A stretch of 64,000 nt of DNA from Clostridia bacterium (GCA_017430135.1 JAFRNM010000008.1:1-64000), one strand, 5' to 3'. Counted from the stretch's first letter, positions 33,800 to 43,785 are shown. Translations and numbers: made by a program. The notes: a model not told the origin generated them from the sequence alone.

Positions 33800-34609
33800 C
33801 TATTCTTTTAACTTTGGTATATTACCATTAATATTTTGAATTTTATTTTCGGTATGAGCTAATGAATAAATTCCTTTATATTCGTTATTTAAAAATAATT
33901 CTACTATATGATTTTTATCTAATTCATCTTCTTGTTCATTTTTTATTTGGGTTAATATATATTCACTATTTGGTTTCATATTTAAAATTGATAATTTATT
34001 ATCTCTTTTATTTTTTCCAGGTGTTAGCATGTGAAGTGTAAATATAATTTTATCTTCATTCATTTTAACTTTACCACTTGATATTGTTATTTTATTAGGA
34101 ATATTTGATAAATTATCAAATAAATACATTTCCATTGGAATATTTTTTTGTTTAATTTCTTCCTCTTCATCATAACTAATATTTAGTATAGGAAGATCTG
34201 TACATATTAAATTATATATATGATATTCTTTTTCATTATATATCATTGTTTTAAATTGGTAATTACTTTTTACTTTTTCGTCAGTTATTTCATCTGACAA
34301 AATAGCTAATTTTACATTTGGGCTATTGGCATTATAACCTATTCTCGGGTTATACTTATTTTGACTATCATTTACAACAGAATAATATAATGTATTATTT
34401 TTTTCATCAATTATTAGTTTATAATCATTAAATTTGATATCCTCTAATTTCAGATTTTTATTTTCAATTCGAGATTCTTTTATACTATTCCACTTACTTT
34501 CATTTATTGATAGTTCCCTAAATTCACTACTTGGATTTAGCACAATTATTAAAATTATAGCTATAACAGTCAAAAGAATTACTGGTATTAATATTTTATT
34601 TTTATCCAT
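33800..34609 (-). CDS. CotH-like protein, short/degenerate
   Basis: 269 residues with an N-terminal membrane anchor (5-25). The extracytoplasmic part has LYYSVVNDSQNKYNPRIGYN and near the end VELFLNNEYKGIYSLAH, which is close to the NGEYxGxY motif of CotH protein kinases. The catalytic region that should follow is missing, so it is truncated or a divergent non-kinase. It stands 25 bases after the DUF4956 gene in a cluster (DUF4353-like, VTC, DUF4956, CotH) seen in other Clostridia. Confidence 0.5.
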   Translation of the reverse strand: MDKNKILIPVILLTVIAIILIIVLNPSSEFRELSINESKWNSIKESRIENKNLKLEDIKFNDYKLIIDEKNNTLYYSVVNDSQNKYNPRIGYNANSPNVKLAILSDEITDEKVKSNYQFKTMIYNEKEYHIYNLICTDLPILNISYDEEEEIKQKNIPMEMYLFDNLSNIPNKITISSGKVKMNEDKIIFTLHMLTPGKNKRDNKLSILNMKPNSEYILTQIKNEQEDELDKNHIVELFLNNEYKGIYSLAHTENKIQNINGNIPKLKE

Positions 34610-34634
34610 AGAAATACCTTCCTTTTTTAACGCT

Positions 34635-35294
34635 TTAAACTATGTCGTCAGCATCATACTCTATAATTGAATATTTGCTAATGCTTTCATTTTTAGATAA
34701 TTCATTATTTAATTCTTGAATATTTTTGTATGTAAGTTCTATTGCATAATCAAAGCCTTTTGAAGTATAATTTCTTGATTTAAATTTATGGCTTATTTTT
34801 CTATCTTTAAATATTTTTGTTAAACTTGTTTCTACATCTTCTTTAGCTCTTACAATTAAAACAAATGATTTTCTACCAAAATTTATATGTTCTAAAGCAA
34901 TCAAAACTAATGTTACTACAATTGATGTTAAAACACCTACTTCAAATAATTGACATCCACAAATTATTCCAATAAATACACTCCATAATAAGTATAACAT
35001 ATCAACCGGATCTTTAACAGAGGTTCTAAATCTTATAATTGCAAGTGCTCCAATTGTACCTAATGTTATTACTAAATTTGATTGTAAGCAAAGAATTATT
35101 GTTGCTATAAAAAATGGTAAAATTGCTGTTGTTATATTAAAAGATTTATTATAAAATGACCTGTGAGAAACCATTCTATATACAAAAAACTCATATATTG
35201 CAAGTATTGCAACCATTAATAATACTGCCAATATTGTACTTGTGGTTATGCTTTCATTAGCATAAGAATTAATAATATTTTCAAAAATTCCCAT
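34635..35294 (-). CDS. DUF4956 membrane protein
   Basis: 219 residues. Four helices in the first 135 residues (with YRMVSHRSFYNKSFNITTAI and GALAIIRFRTSVKDPVDMLY, the conserved DUF4956 motif) and a cytosolic C-terminal domain with an ACT-like pattern (FVLIVRAKED...). It is regularly paired with VTC polyphosphate-polymerase-like genes. It may export or sense the product of that enzyme; the function is unproven. Confidence 0.88.
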   Translation of the reverse strand: MGIFENIINSYANESITTSTILAVLLMVAILAIYEFFVYRMVSHRSFYNKSFNITTAILPFFIATIILCLQSNLVITLGTIGALAIIRFRTSVKDPVDMLYLLWSVFIGIICGCQLFEVGVLTSIVVTLVLIALEHINFGRKSFVLIVRAKEDVETSLTKIFKDRKISHKFKSRNYTSKGFDYAIELTYKNIQELNNELSKNESISKYSIIEYDADDIV

Positions 35295-35326
35295 AACTTT
35301 TTATTCCTTTCATTTATTTTCAAAGT

Positions 35327-36077
35327 CTATCTCATATAACAATCCAATATCTTCCTTCCAAAATAATATTTCGAAAAAGAACCTTGTTTAAAATTATATG
35401 ATTCAACAATATTTCTAATATATGATGGTAAAATATCATCAAATTTTACTTCCAATACATTCAATCCACTTGGTAAAACATAAAAGTTTTGATAATCTCC
35501 ATCCAAAAAGTTTTCTAATTCGTATGAAGCTGAAATTTTCATATCAAATGTAATTCTTACATTAGTTATTTCTTCTACAAAAGCAATTCTTTCATAATCC
35601 ACAATAACTTTGGGTTTGTAATTATGTATTAGCATATCAACTGCCAATTCTTTTATTAATTTCTTTTGTGTTTTAAATATTAAATCTGTTTCATCTCCTG
35701 AAATTATTTCATTATATTCTTCTACTGTTATGTTACAAGATTCTTTATGACATCTACCTTCTATTTTTTCTTTTCTTTCTAGCTTTATATAACTTAAGTC
35801 ATCTCCATAATATCTAATTCTCCACTTAAATCTTTTTGAAAGTCCTGAATCTGTTGTATAAATAGATGTATCTTTGTAATCATCAAAATATAAAGAGTGT
35901 ATTATATATCTTCCGTCCAGGAGGTGTATGGGAATCTATCTCCATTACTTCAGATAATCTTGATTTTAATAGAGATAGTTCCTGATTTGTTAAAGTATAT
36001 TTCCATTCACTACGATAAACTTTTATAATAATCCCCTCCTTTTCTTTATATTTTTTATCTACTTTTTCTTCCGCCAT
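35327..36077 (-). CDS. VTC polyphosphate-polymerase domain protein, apparent +1 frameshift at CGG
   Basis: The zero frame from 36077 reads VYRSEWKYTLTNQELSLL ... DSHTPPG and then stops soon after a CGG. Skipping the C of CGG (plus-strand 35915; GGA-CGG-AAG becomes GGA-GGA-AGA) gives GGRYIIHSLYFDDYKD, the conserved VTC start, and stays open to 35327 with KRFKWRIRYYGDD, YIKLERKEKIEGRCHKES, KVIVDYERIAF and LEVKFDDILP. All basic and acidic tunnel residues appear present. The corrected protein has about 249 residues. The codon where relatives start (before KVYRSEW) is ATA, eight bases after AAGGAGG; the ATG at 36077 lies inside the previous gene and may serve instead. Confidence 0.75.
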
Positions 36078-37278
36078 TCATCTGCATTTGTCCACCATTT
36101 TGCATTTGTCCACCAAATGGCATTTCTCCATTTTGATTCATTTCTCCAGGCATTCCGCCTCTCATTCCGCCGCCCATCATTTGGTTTGTAATTGTATTTG
36201 TTTCAGTTCCATTTACAATGATTTTTCCGCCATTATTTTGTGCTGTTCCATCATAATCAAATGCTGAGTTTCCAGTAATATTTATTGTTCCTCCATTTAT
36301 ATATATATTTCCATTTGCATCTATTCCGTCTGTATCTCCTTGTCCCATATTAATTGTAATATTTCCACCATTTATTTCGACTGTTGGAGTACTAATACTA
36401 GATTTATTACTTGCATTTATACCATCATCACTTGCTTCTATATTTATTGTTCCATCATCTATTTTTACATAGGTTGCTTCAATTCCTTCACTTGATTTTA
36501 TATTAAATGTTCCTCCTGTAATTGTAACTTTTGTTATTCCTTGTATTCCGTCACTTTCTGCAGTTATATCAAATTTTCCTCCTGATATAGTTACATATCC
36601 TAAACTTGTATCTTCATCATTAGATGCTTTTATTGCGTCTCCACCTGCATTTATTTTAAATGTTCCGTCTTGTATTTCTACACTATCTTTTCCTTTAATT
36701 GCATCATCATCTGAATTTATTGTGTATGTTCCATTTTTTATTACTAAAGTATCTTTTGAAACAATACCATCATAATTTGATTTTACTTCTATACTTCCAG
36801 TTCCAGAAAATTCCAAATCAGCTTTTGAATAAATTGCTCCGTCTAAATCTTCTGTTGTTGTAGCAGTTGCTTTATTTTCTCCTGAAAGGACTATTGTAAC
36901 TTTTTTTGCCTTTTCAACATTTATTGCTGGACCATTTGAATTTGTTATTTCTACTCCATTTAAATTAAGTGTTACTTCTTCACTTGTGTTTACTGTAATG
37001 CTTCCATATTCTCCTGTTAAATCATAATTTCCGCCAGATGTTATATTCATAGTATTAGCATTCGATGTGTTTGCTGAAATGCTTGAACTAGAGCTTTTAC
37101 TTGAAACATTACTACTATTAGTTGAATTTGACTCTATTGCATTTGTTTGATTATTTGTAGCTTTTGTATTGTTATAAGCAATTACAAAACATACAACAAC
37201 TCCCGTAATTACTCCCACAGCAATTATTCCTATAATTATCTTTTTTACATTTTTATTTTTATTTTTTTCTTCTTCCAT
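36055..37278 (-). CDS. Carbohydrate-binding-domain (DUF4353-like) protein with Gly/Met-rich tail
   Basis: 407 residues. One membrane helix (12-34), a Ser/Asn-rich linker, then a right-handed beta-helix-like array in which short units repeat (GAIYSKADLEFSGTGSIEVK, KDTLVIKNGTYTINSDDD, GKDSVEIQDGTFKINAGGD). This is the carbohydrate-binding DUF4353 type. The tail is rich in Gly, Met, Gln and Asn (GGMRGGMPGEM). It overlaps the VTC frame by 23 bases. Likely a surface protein of the CotH/VTC cluster. Confidence 0.85.
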   Translation of the reverse strand: MEEEKNKNKNVKKIIIGIIAVGVITGVVVCFVIAYNNTKATNNQTNAIESNSTNSSNVSSKSSSSSISANTSNANTMNITSGGNYDLTGEYGSITVNTSEEVTLNLNGVEITNSNGPAINVEKAKKVTIVLSGENKATATTTEDLDGAIYSKADLEFSGTGSIEVKSNYDGIVSKDTLVIKNGTYTINSDDDAIKGKDSVEIQDGTFKINAGGDAIKASNDEDTSLGYVTISGGKFDITAESDGIQGITKVTITGGTFNIKSSEGIEATYVKIDDGTINIEASDDGINASNKSSISTPTVEINGGNITINMGQGDTDGIDANGNIYINGGTINITGNSAFDYDGTAQNNGGKIIVNGTETNTITNQMMGGGMRGGMPGEMNQNGEMPFGGQMQNGGQMQMNGGRKSR

Positions 37279-37357
37279 AATTAATTCCTCACTTTCTTAA
37301 TATAATTTAATTATAATAGTTAAATATTGAAAATAAATTGAAATTTTATATTTTTTC

Positions 37358-38470
37358 TTAAACCATAGATTTAGGGATTTCATTAACCTTAGTTCCATTT
37401 ACTATTATTGTACCTCCCGTAAATGTTGCTGTTCCATCATAATCAAATGTTGAACTACCTGTTACATTTATTGTTCCTCCAGATACTTTAATATCTCCAT
37501 TTGAATCTATACCGTCCGTGTCCCCATCTGCCATAATAATTGTAATTTCTCCTCCTGCTATTTCTATAGTCACATTATAACTTTCTGATTTTCTTCCTGC
37601 ATTTATTCCATCACCTGTTGCATTTATATCAATTGTACCTCCATTTATTTGAACATAAGTACCTTCAATTCCTTCAGCCCCATTTAGTTCTAAAACTCCA
37701 TCATCTATTTGAACAACTGATGTACCATGAATACAATCATCAGTAGCTTCAATTTTTATGGTTCCTTTAGCTATAAATACATATCCTTTAGTATCATCAC
37801 TACTATTTTCTGCATGTAATCCATCTGTTCCAGCTTTTATATTTAGATTTCCATCTGCTATTCTTATCGAATCATTTGCTCTTATCGCTACCGCTTCTGC
37901 ATTTATATTAAATGTTCCACCTGTTATTTTAACATCATCTTTTCCTGTAATACCATTTTGAGAAGATTCAATATTTAAATTTCCTGTTCCATTAAATGTT
38001 ATATCTTGTTTTGAGAATATTACTGCATTTAAATTGTTAGTATCATCTTTTGCAAATGTCCCTGTTACCTTTAAAGAATTGTTTCCTGTTTGAGTTACAA
38101 ATACCTTATCCGCTGTTTTTACATATACAACTGGCATTGTTTCATTTGTAATTGAAAGATTTTCTAAAATAATTTGTACTTTGTCTACATCTTTTGCTTC
38201 TACAAAAATAGTAACATTTTTAGCAGATCCTGATATAACATAAATTCCTTCTGTTGTAATATTTATATTTTTTCCATCTGATACTGTATACCTTGTTGCA
38301 TTAGCTGTATTTATATTCTGTTCAAGATCTCTTTGCGTAAATAATTCACTACTTTCATAAATTTTTAAGGTAGTAGTTGTTGTTGACACATTATTATTTT
38401 TTAACATGCTTAAAGCAATCACTATTGTAATTAAAACAACCACTCCAATTATTGAATAAATTTTTTTCAT
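37358..38470 (-). CDS. Carbohydrate-binding-domain (DUF4353-like) protein
   Basis: 370 residues, a paralogue of the next gene. Membrane helix 5-22, then the same repeated beta units (KDDVKITGGTFNINAEAVAI, NDSIRIADGNLNIKAGTDGL) ending with FDYDGTATFTGGTIIVNGT. It lacks the Gly/Met tail. The two paralogues are tandem, 79 bases apart, suggesting duplication. It is the first gene of the cluster that continues with VTC and DUF4956. Confidence 0.85.
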   Translation of the reverse strand: MKKIYSIIGVVVLITIVIALSMLKNNNVSTTTTTLKIYESSELFTQRDLEQNINTANATRYTVSDGKNINITTEGIYVISGSAKNVTIFVEAKDVDKVQIILENLSITNETMPVVYVKTADKVFVTQTGNNSLKVTGTFAKDDTNNLNAVIFSKQDITFNGTGNLNIESSQNGITGKDDVKITGGTFNINAEAVAIRANDSIRIADGNLNIKAGTDGLHAENSSDDTKGYVFIAKGTIKIEATDDCIHGTSVVQIDDGVLELNGAEGIEGTYVQINGGTIDINATGDGINAGRKSESYNVTIEIAGGEITIIMADGDTDGIDSNGDIKVSGGTINVTGSSTFDYDGTATFTGGTIIVNGTKVNEIPKSMV

Positions 38471-38685
38471 TTTTATTATCCTCCTTGTTTTACCAAAAAT
38501 TTCTTTATATTATTTTTACATCAGTTTTATTGAAAATAGATTGAACTATCAAAAAATATTTGCTTAATATTTTTTATTATGGTATAATCTTTTTATATTA
38601 TAAATACTAAGGGGATTTTAGAAATCGGAGTAAAATTTGATATTACAAATCCAAAATAATTAACTGTATAAAGGAAGGAATAAAA

Positions 38686-40131
38686 ATGTCCCAAAAAAGT
38701 ATTAAAAAAAATTATATTTACAACTTAATATATCAATCTTTAACATTAGTATTACCACTTGTTACAACACCATATCTATCCAGAATATTAGGTTCAGAAC
38801 CAATTGGAATTTATAGCTATACATATTCAATTGTATCGTATTTCCTATTATTTGGTTCATTAGGTGTAAGTTTATATGGTCAAAGAGAAATTGCATATGT
38901 TAATGAAGATGTGAAAAAGAGGAAAAAAATATTCTGGGAAATTGTTGCTTGTAGATTTGTTACAATGTTTATAGCAATTTTAATATATTTTATTTTTCTT
39001 GCCAGAATGGGAGAATATGCAATATATTATAGAATTTGGCTTATAGAACTAATTGCAATGGCCTTTGATATTAGCTGGTTCTTCCAAGGAATGGAAGATT
39101 TCAAAAAAACAGTTATAAGAAATGTTATAGTTAGACTTGCTAGTGTTACTTTAATATTTGTATTTGTAAAAAGTCCAGAAGATTTAATAAAATATATTAC
39201 TATATATTCAATTGCAGACTTAGTTGGAAATTTATCATTATGGAGATATCTACCAAGATATTTTAAAGGAATAAAGATTGGAAAAATAAAACCATTTTAT
39301 CATTTACACGCAATAATTCTTTTATTTATTCCACAAATTGCAAACCAAGTATATAATCTATTAGATAAAACTATGATAGGAAAAATAATTACAGATAAAT
39401 CTGAAGTAGGATTCTATGAACAAGGTCAAAAAGTAATTAGAGTTTTACTTACTGTTGTAACATCTCTTGGAATTGTTATGATTCCTAGAATGGCAAGTAC
39501 ATTTGCCTCTGGAAATAAAAAACAAATTATTGAATATATGAAAAAATCCTTTAAATTTGTATTTTTCTTAGCATTTCCAATTGTTTTAGGACTAATTAGT
39601 GTTTCTAAAAGTTTTGTACCATTATTTTTTGGAGAAGGATATGATAAAGTTGTTACATTACTAATTGTAATTTCTCCAACAATTATTCTTACAGGAATGG
39701 CAAATGTTATAGGAACACAATATTTGCTTCCAATTAAAAGACAAAAAGAATATACAATTACAATAACATTGGGATTAGTTATAAACTTTTTCTTAAATTA
39801 TATTTTAATTACTTATTATGACTCAGTTGGTGCTTCTATTGCAACAGTAGTTTCAGAATTAATAGTCGTAATAGCTCAATTATATGTAATTAGAAAGGAT
39901 ATTAAAACAAAAGAAGTTTTAAAACTAAGTATTCCATACATTTTTGCTAGTCTTGTAATGTTTGCAATAACAATGATTGAAGGTTTTGTTTTAGAAACTA
40001 GCACAAAAACATTAATTATTCAAATAATTTCAGGTGGCTTAGTATATGTTCTAATGCTTTGGATTTTAAAAGATGAGTTTTTAAAAATGTTTTTAGAAAA
40101 AGGAAAAAGTATTATTAAAAGAAAAGCTTAA
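38686..40131 (+). CDS. Polysaccharide flippase (Wzx/RfbX type)
   Basis: 481 residues with 12-14 membrane helices. KKNYIYNLIYQSLTLVLPLV TTPYLSRILG at the start and FPIVLGLISVSKSFVPLFFG EGYD in the middle are typical of oligosaccharide flippases of the MOP superfamily. It would move lipid-linked repeat units across the membrane for surface polysaccharide. No glycosyltransferases are nearby, so it is an orphan. A terminator follows the stop. Confidence 0.9.
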   Translation: MSQKSIKKNYIYNLIYQSLTLVLPLVTTPYLSRILGSEPIGIYSYTYSIVSYFLLFGSLGVSLYGQREIAYVNEDVKKRKKIFWEIVACRFVTMFIAILIYFIFLARMGEYAIYYRIWLIELIAMAFDISWFFQGMEDFKKTVIRNVIVRLASVTLIFVFVKSPEDLIKYITIYSIADLVGNLSLWRYLPRYFKGIKIGKIKPFYHLHAIILLFIPQIANQVYNLLDKTMIGKIITDKSEVGFYEQGQKVIRVLLTVVTSLGIVMIPRMASTFASGNKKQIIEYMKKSFKFVFFLAFPIVLGLISVSKSFVPLFFGEGYDKVVTLLIVISPTIILTGMANVIGTQYLLPIKRQKEYTITITLGLVINFFLNYILITYYDSVGASIATVVSELIVVIAQLYVIRKDIKTKEVLKLSIPYIFASLVMFAITMIEGFVLETSTKTLIIQIISGGLVYVLMLWILKDEFLKMFLEKGKSIIKRKA

Positions 40132-40162
40132 AAAAAGAAGATTTTATAAATCTTCTTTTTTT
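40131..40162. terminator. Terminator between the flippase and aminotransferase genes
   Basis: AAAAAAGAAGATTT-TA-TAAATCTTCTTTTTT hairpin with T-runs on both strands, between convergent genes. Confidence 0.75.
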
Positions 40163-40186
40163 ATATTATAATTTCAGCTATTGTTC

Positions 40187-41440
40187 CTATTTAGAAATTA
40201 CTTCTTCAAAAACTTCTTTTAAAATATTTAAACCATCATTTAAAACTTCATCTTCTATTACCAATGGTGGCATAACTTTTACAACTTCGTTGTTTCTTCC
40301 TGCACGTTCTACTATTAAGCCTTTTTCAAATGCTTTAATAGATATTTGTTTTGCAATTTTTTCATCATGTACATCAATTCCCCATATAAAGCCAATTCCT
40401 CTTATTTCCATATTTTCTTTTAATGGTTTTATATTTTTATTTAAGAATTCTTCTATAATTTTTCCTTTTCTTTTTGTTTCTTGTTCTAAATTATTATCAT
40501 TAAAATATTCTAATCCAGCTTTAGCAGAAACCATTGCAATTTGATTTCCCCTGAATGTTCCGTTGTGCTCACCTGGTTTCCAAATATCTAATTCTCTTTT
40601 AAATAAAGTTAATGCAAGAGGGAATCCATATCCTCCAATAGATTTAGATAAAGTTACCATATCTGGAACTATATTTGCTCTTTCAAAAGAGAAAAATGTT
40701 CCTGTTCTGCAGCATCCAACTTGAATATCATCTACTATTAATAATATATCATTATCATCACAGAATTTTCTTAAAGCTTGTAAAAATTCAGGTTCAAATA
40801 CCATTATTCCACCTTCAGCTTGAACTGTTTCAAGTATTATAGCTGCTGGTTTTTCAACTCCTGAGTGATCATCATCTAATAGTGTTTGCATATATTTAAT
40901 TGTATCTAATCCTTCAAACATGTATGGAGCTGGTATATGTGTTACATTATTTAATGGAACACCTGCTCCTTCTCTTGCTTCTCTTTCTGTTGTTAATGCT
41001 AAAGTTCCTAAAGTCATTCCATGGAATGCTCCCATAAAGCACCAAATGTTATTTCTTTTCTTTACTTTTCTTGCTAACTTTAATGCACTTTCAACAGCAT
41101 TTGTTCCTGTAGGTCCAGGGAATTGTATTTTATAATCTAAATTTCTAGGTTTTAAAATATTTTCTTCAAAATATCTAATAAAATCACATTTTGCCTTTGT
41201 ATACATATCTAGTGCATGTATAATTCTATCTTCTTGTAAATATTCAATTACTTTTTCTTTTATATATGGATTATTATGACCATAATTTAATGCTCCTGCA
41301 CCACAGAAAAAGTCTATATATTCTTTTCCATTTACATCTCTTATTTTTGAATTTTTGGCATAATCTAATTCCTCATTAAAAATTCTGCAATAACTTCTTA
41401 CTTCTGATTCATAATTTTCAAAAACTTCTTTATCATTCAT
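40187..41440 (-). CDS. Class III aminotransferase, diaminobutyrate (EctB/Dat) type
   Basis: 417 residues, close to EctB length. KIRDVNGKEYIDFFCGAGAL NYGHN opens the PLP fold; the phosphate loop is FPGPTGTNAVESALKLARK; DDIQVGCCRTGTFFSFE carries the aspartate that binds the PLP nitrogen; the lysine is in VTLSKSIGGYGFP. These motifs fit 2,4-diaminobutyrate:2-oxoglutarate aminotransferases, which make diaminobutyrate from aspartate semialdehyde. ectA and ectC are absent. It begins 14 bases after the GatD-like gene, so its product may feed the MurT-like ligase encoded in the same operon. Confidence 0.82.
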   Translation of the reverse strand: MNDKEVFENYESEVRSYCRIFNEELDYAKNSKIRDVNGKEYIDFFCGAGALNYGHNNPYIKEKVIEYLQEDRIIHALDMYTKAKCDFIRYFEENILKPRNLDYKIQFPGPTGTNAVESALKLARKVKKRNNIWCFMGAFHGMTLGTLALTTEREAREGAGVPLNNVTHIPAPYMFEGLDTIKYMQTLLDDDHSGVEKPAAIILETVQAEGGIMVFEPEFLQALRKFCDDNDILLIVDDIQVGCCRTGTFFSFERANIVPDMVTLSKSIGGYGFPLALTLFKRELDIWKPGEHNGTFRGNQIAMVSAKAGLEYFNDNNLEQETKRKGKIIEEFLNKNIKPLKENMEIRGIGFIWGIDVHDEKIAKQISIKAFEKGLIVERAGRNNEVVKVMPPLVIEDEVLNDGLNILKEVFEEVISK

Positions 41441-41454
41441 TTTTCTAATCTCCT

Positions 41455-42180
41455 TTATTGTAAATAATCTGTTTCCTTTTTTTCAAATTCTTCCAGTCTT
41501 TTATTATAGCACTCCATTGCTTCTTCTTCAAATTGTAATTTAGGATTTTCTTCTCCCAGCAATTTCATAATATATTTTGTAAATACTGGATTCAATACAA
41601 GTAATGGACCAATTAAATATGTTCCAAAACAATTATTTTTTCTTATACCTTCTAATTCAGATTCTTTATTTATTCCGCATCCTCTTATTGATTTAAATAA
41701 ATAATTGTCTTGTTTTTCTGAATAGCAGAAACTAAAAGTAGATTTAAATCCTAAAACTTTTATTTTTTCACTATCTTCAAATTCACCTAAAAACAAAGTA
41801 TTAAATCTATGTTTCATATCTCTTTTGGCATAAAAATCAAATAATCCTAAAGCTTCAATTTTGTTGCCATTATCTTCTTCTATATAATTGCCTAAAACTT
41901 CCATAGCATTTCCAGTAAATAAAGCAACCTTATTTTTAGAAATATAATTTTCTAATTCAGTCTTATAATTTTTTAATTTCTCTATAACCAATTCTTGTGA
42001 TTTTTCTGACATAGAACCTAAATATATCATATCTACATCTTCAGTTATAAATTTTGGTGTATCTGTTAAAGATGTTTCAATAACTTCTACATCTTGCAAA
42101 CTATTTTTAAGATATTTTACGTTAAAAGGTTCTCCAAAAAGATTAGCTATTTCTGGAAATAAAAATTCAATTTTAATCAT
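41455..42180 (-). CDS. GatD-like glutamine amidotransferase lacking catalytic residues
   Basis: 241 residues from the ATG at 42180, seven bases after GGAGG; it overlaps the MurT-like stop by eight bases. The family is shown by IEFLFPEIANLFGEPFNVKY and FGTYLIGPLLVLNP. In canonical GatD the latter reads GTYLHGPxLxxNP with the catalytic histidine; here it is isoleucine. The nucleophile elbow reads ALFTGNAMEVLG, with threonine-glycine where cysteine-glycine is expected. Both catalytic positions thus appear lost. It may be a structural partner only, or part of a new pathway. Confidence 0.7.
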   Translation of the reverse strand: MIKIEFLFPEIANLFGEPFNVKYLKNSLQDVEVIETSLTDTPKFITEDVDMIYLGSMSEKSQELVIEKLKNYKTELENYISKNKVALFTGNAMEVLGNYIEEDNGNKIEALGLFDFYAKRDMKHRFNTLFLGEFEDSEKIKVLGFKSTFSFCYSEKQDNYLFKSIRGCGINKESELEGIRKNNCFGTYLIGPLLVLNPVFTKYIMKLLGEENPKLQFEEEAMECYNKRLEEFEKKETDYLQ

Positions 42181-43615
42181 TTTTTTCACCTCCAGAATTT
42201 TCTTTTTCATTAGATATTTTTAAAATGTTATCTTTAATTTGTTTATTTACATTATCTACAGCTGTTTGTTGATACATGTCATATAAAACATAAATTGTAT
42301 TGTCCTTATTGTATGATAAATATTCAGCTGCTGTACTTTCATCATCTAATGCAACTATTTTTTCTTTATCTACCCCAGCTATCAATAATCTCAATTCAAT
42401 ATCTTTAGATCTTGTACCTGGAACTATTATTTTTTTAATAGATTCATCATTTAAAAATTCAAAGTCACAATCATAAATCCAAGCAGGGTTTGCGCTAGAG
42501 GCTTTATTATCATGATGATCTTCTATAAGTAGAAAAATTTCCTTATTTCCTTTTACATTTTTTACATACTTAAATACTATTGAGCATGCAATTGGATTAT
42601 AACCTTTTGCTAAATGATTTATTATTTTATAACCATTTATATTTTCTTCTAAATATCTATTTTTTGTAATTTTAATTTTTTGCAATGCATTTTGTATGTC
42701 TTCGTCTTTTATTCCAATCTCTTTTAATAGTGCTACTGTTGCAATTTGATTATATATATTAAAAATACTATCAGATAACATATTTAATTTAAATTGTTTA
42801 TCTTCGTAAGCTACATTTATTTCATTTGCTTCATTATCTATACTCTTTACGCTATAATCAGCTTTTGGAGATTTATAATTACAATTCTCACAATATGCTC
42901 TTCCAATATGATGATATCTAACAAAATCATATTTAAGTTTTGAACCACAGTTAGGGCAAATTCTTGCATCATTTACTATATTAAGTGATTCTTCTGTATC
43001 TGTTTCTAGTTTATCAATTCCAAAATAAACTTTTTTATTATCATTTTCAGCTTTTAATTTATTGCTTATTAAATCATCTGCATTTAAAATCATTGTAGAA
43101 GTATCTGGCAATGCATTGTTTATTATGTCAAAAATATATTCCGAATGTGCATTTCTTTTTAGTGAATCCCTAAATAAATTAGTTACTACAACATAATCTG
43201 GTTTTACATGTTTGAAAATTTTTGGAGTACTCTTTTCATCAACTTCTATAACTGCAATATCTTGTCTAGCTTTATTTCTAAAGCTTACTCCACTTAAGAA
43301 AGTTGTAGTTATACCACCTAAAACATTTGAACCCAAATTATTGTTTAAAACATTATATCCTAAATCTTTTAAAGAATCTGTTATAAGATTACAAGTAGTT
43401 GTTTTTCCATTTGTACCTGTAACCGCAATTATTTTTTTAGGTTTGTCTACAATACTTAAAAAATTCGGGCAGATTTTGTTTGCCAAATTTCCTGGCACAT
43501 GGCTACCATTAACTTTTAATACTTTTCCAAACATTTTTAGAATATTTTTTGTTGTTTTTGCAGAAAATAATGCTAAATAAAATTTAAAATTGCTTTTATT
43601 ATTTGTTTCACTCAT
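42173..43615 (-). CDS. MurT-like Mur ligase, divergent
   Basis: 480 residues from the ATG at 43615. The ATP site is IIAVTGTNGKTTTCNLITD, and a four-cysteine ribbon is inserted (CPNCGSKLKYDF ... YCENCNYKSPK), both as in MurT. The C-terminal DUF1727 domain is recognisable (KGYNPIACSIVFKYVKN, PAWIYDCDFEFL, VPGTRSKDIELRL), but the usual D-G-R-D-x-S-W active-site segment is replaced by a longer DNKASSANPAW. MurT/GatD normally amidates lipid II glutamate. With a catalytically degenerate partner and a diaminobutyrate-type aminotransferase in the operon, another ligation reaction is possible. Confidence 0.75.
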   Translation of the reverse strand: MSETNNKSNFKFYLALFSAKTTKNILKMFGKVLKVNGSHVPGNLANKICPNFLSIVDKPKKIIAVTGTNGKTTTCNLITDSLKDLGYNVLNNNLGSNVLGGITTTFLSGVSFRNKARQDIAVIEVDEKSTPKIFKHVKPDYVVVTNLFRDSLKRNAHSEYIFDIINNALPDTSTMILNADDLISNKLKAENDNKKVYFGIDKLETDTEESLNIVNDARICPNCGSKLKYDFVRYHHIGRAYCENCNYKSPKADYSVKSIDNEANEINVAYEDKQFKLNMLSDSIFNIYNQIATVALLKEIGIKDEDIQNALQKIKITKNRYLEENINGYKIINHLAKGYNPIACSIVFKYVKNVKGNKEIFLLIEDHHDNKASSANPAWIYDCDFEFLNDESIKKIIVPGTRSKDIELRLLIAGVDKEKIVALDDESTAAEYLSYNKDNTIYVLYDMYQQTAVDNVNKQIKDNILKISNEKENSGGEKND

Positions 43616-43744
43616 TATTACGATCCAAGCTCCTTCTAAAATCATTTTCCCTAATGTAAAATTAGTTTTTAGTCAGTTCGAATTATATCACAAAATATTA
43701 TAACATGTCTATAAAAATAAGGAAAAAAATCTTGCCCAAAATAC

Positions 43745-43773
43745 TTGACAAAATCAAATTTTAGTGTTACTAT
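43745..43773 (+). promoter_or_regulatory. Promoter of the initiator tRNA
   Basis: TTGACA (43745-43750), 17-base spacer, TACTAT (43768-43773), 12 bases before the tRNA. Confidence 0.65.
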
Positions 43774-43785
43774 AAATGAGTACAT

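Noticed and set aside
40187-41440. Ectoine biosynthesis
   Set aside because: Only an EctB-type aminotransferase is present; ectA and ectC are not in the operon.
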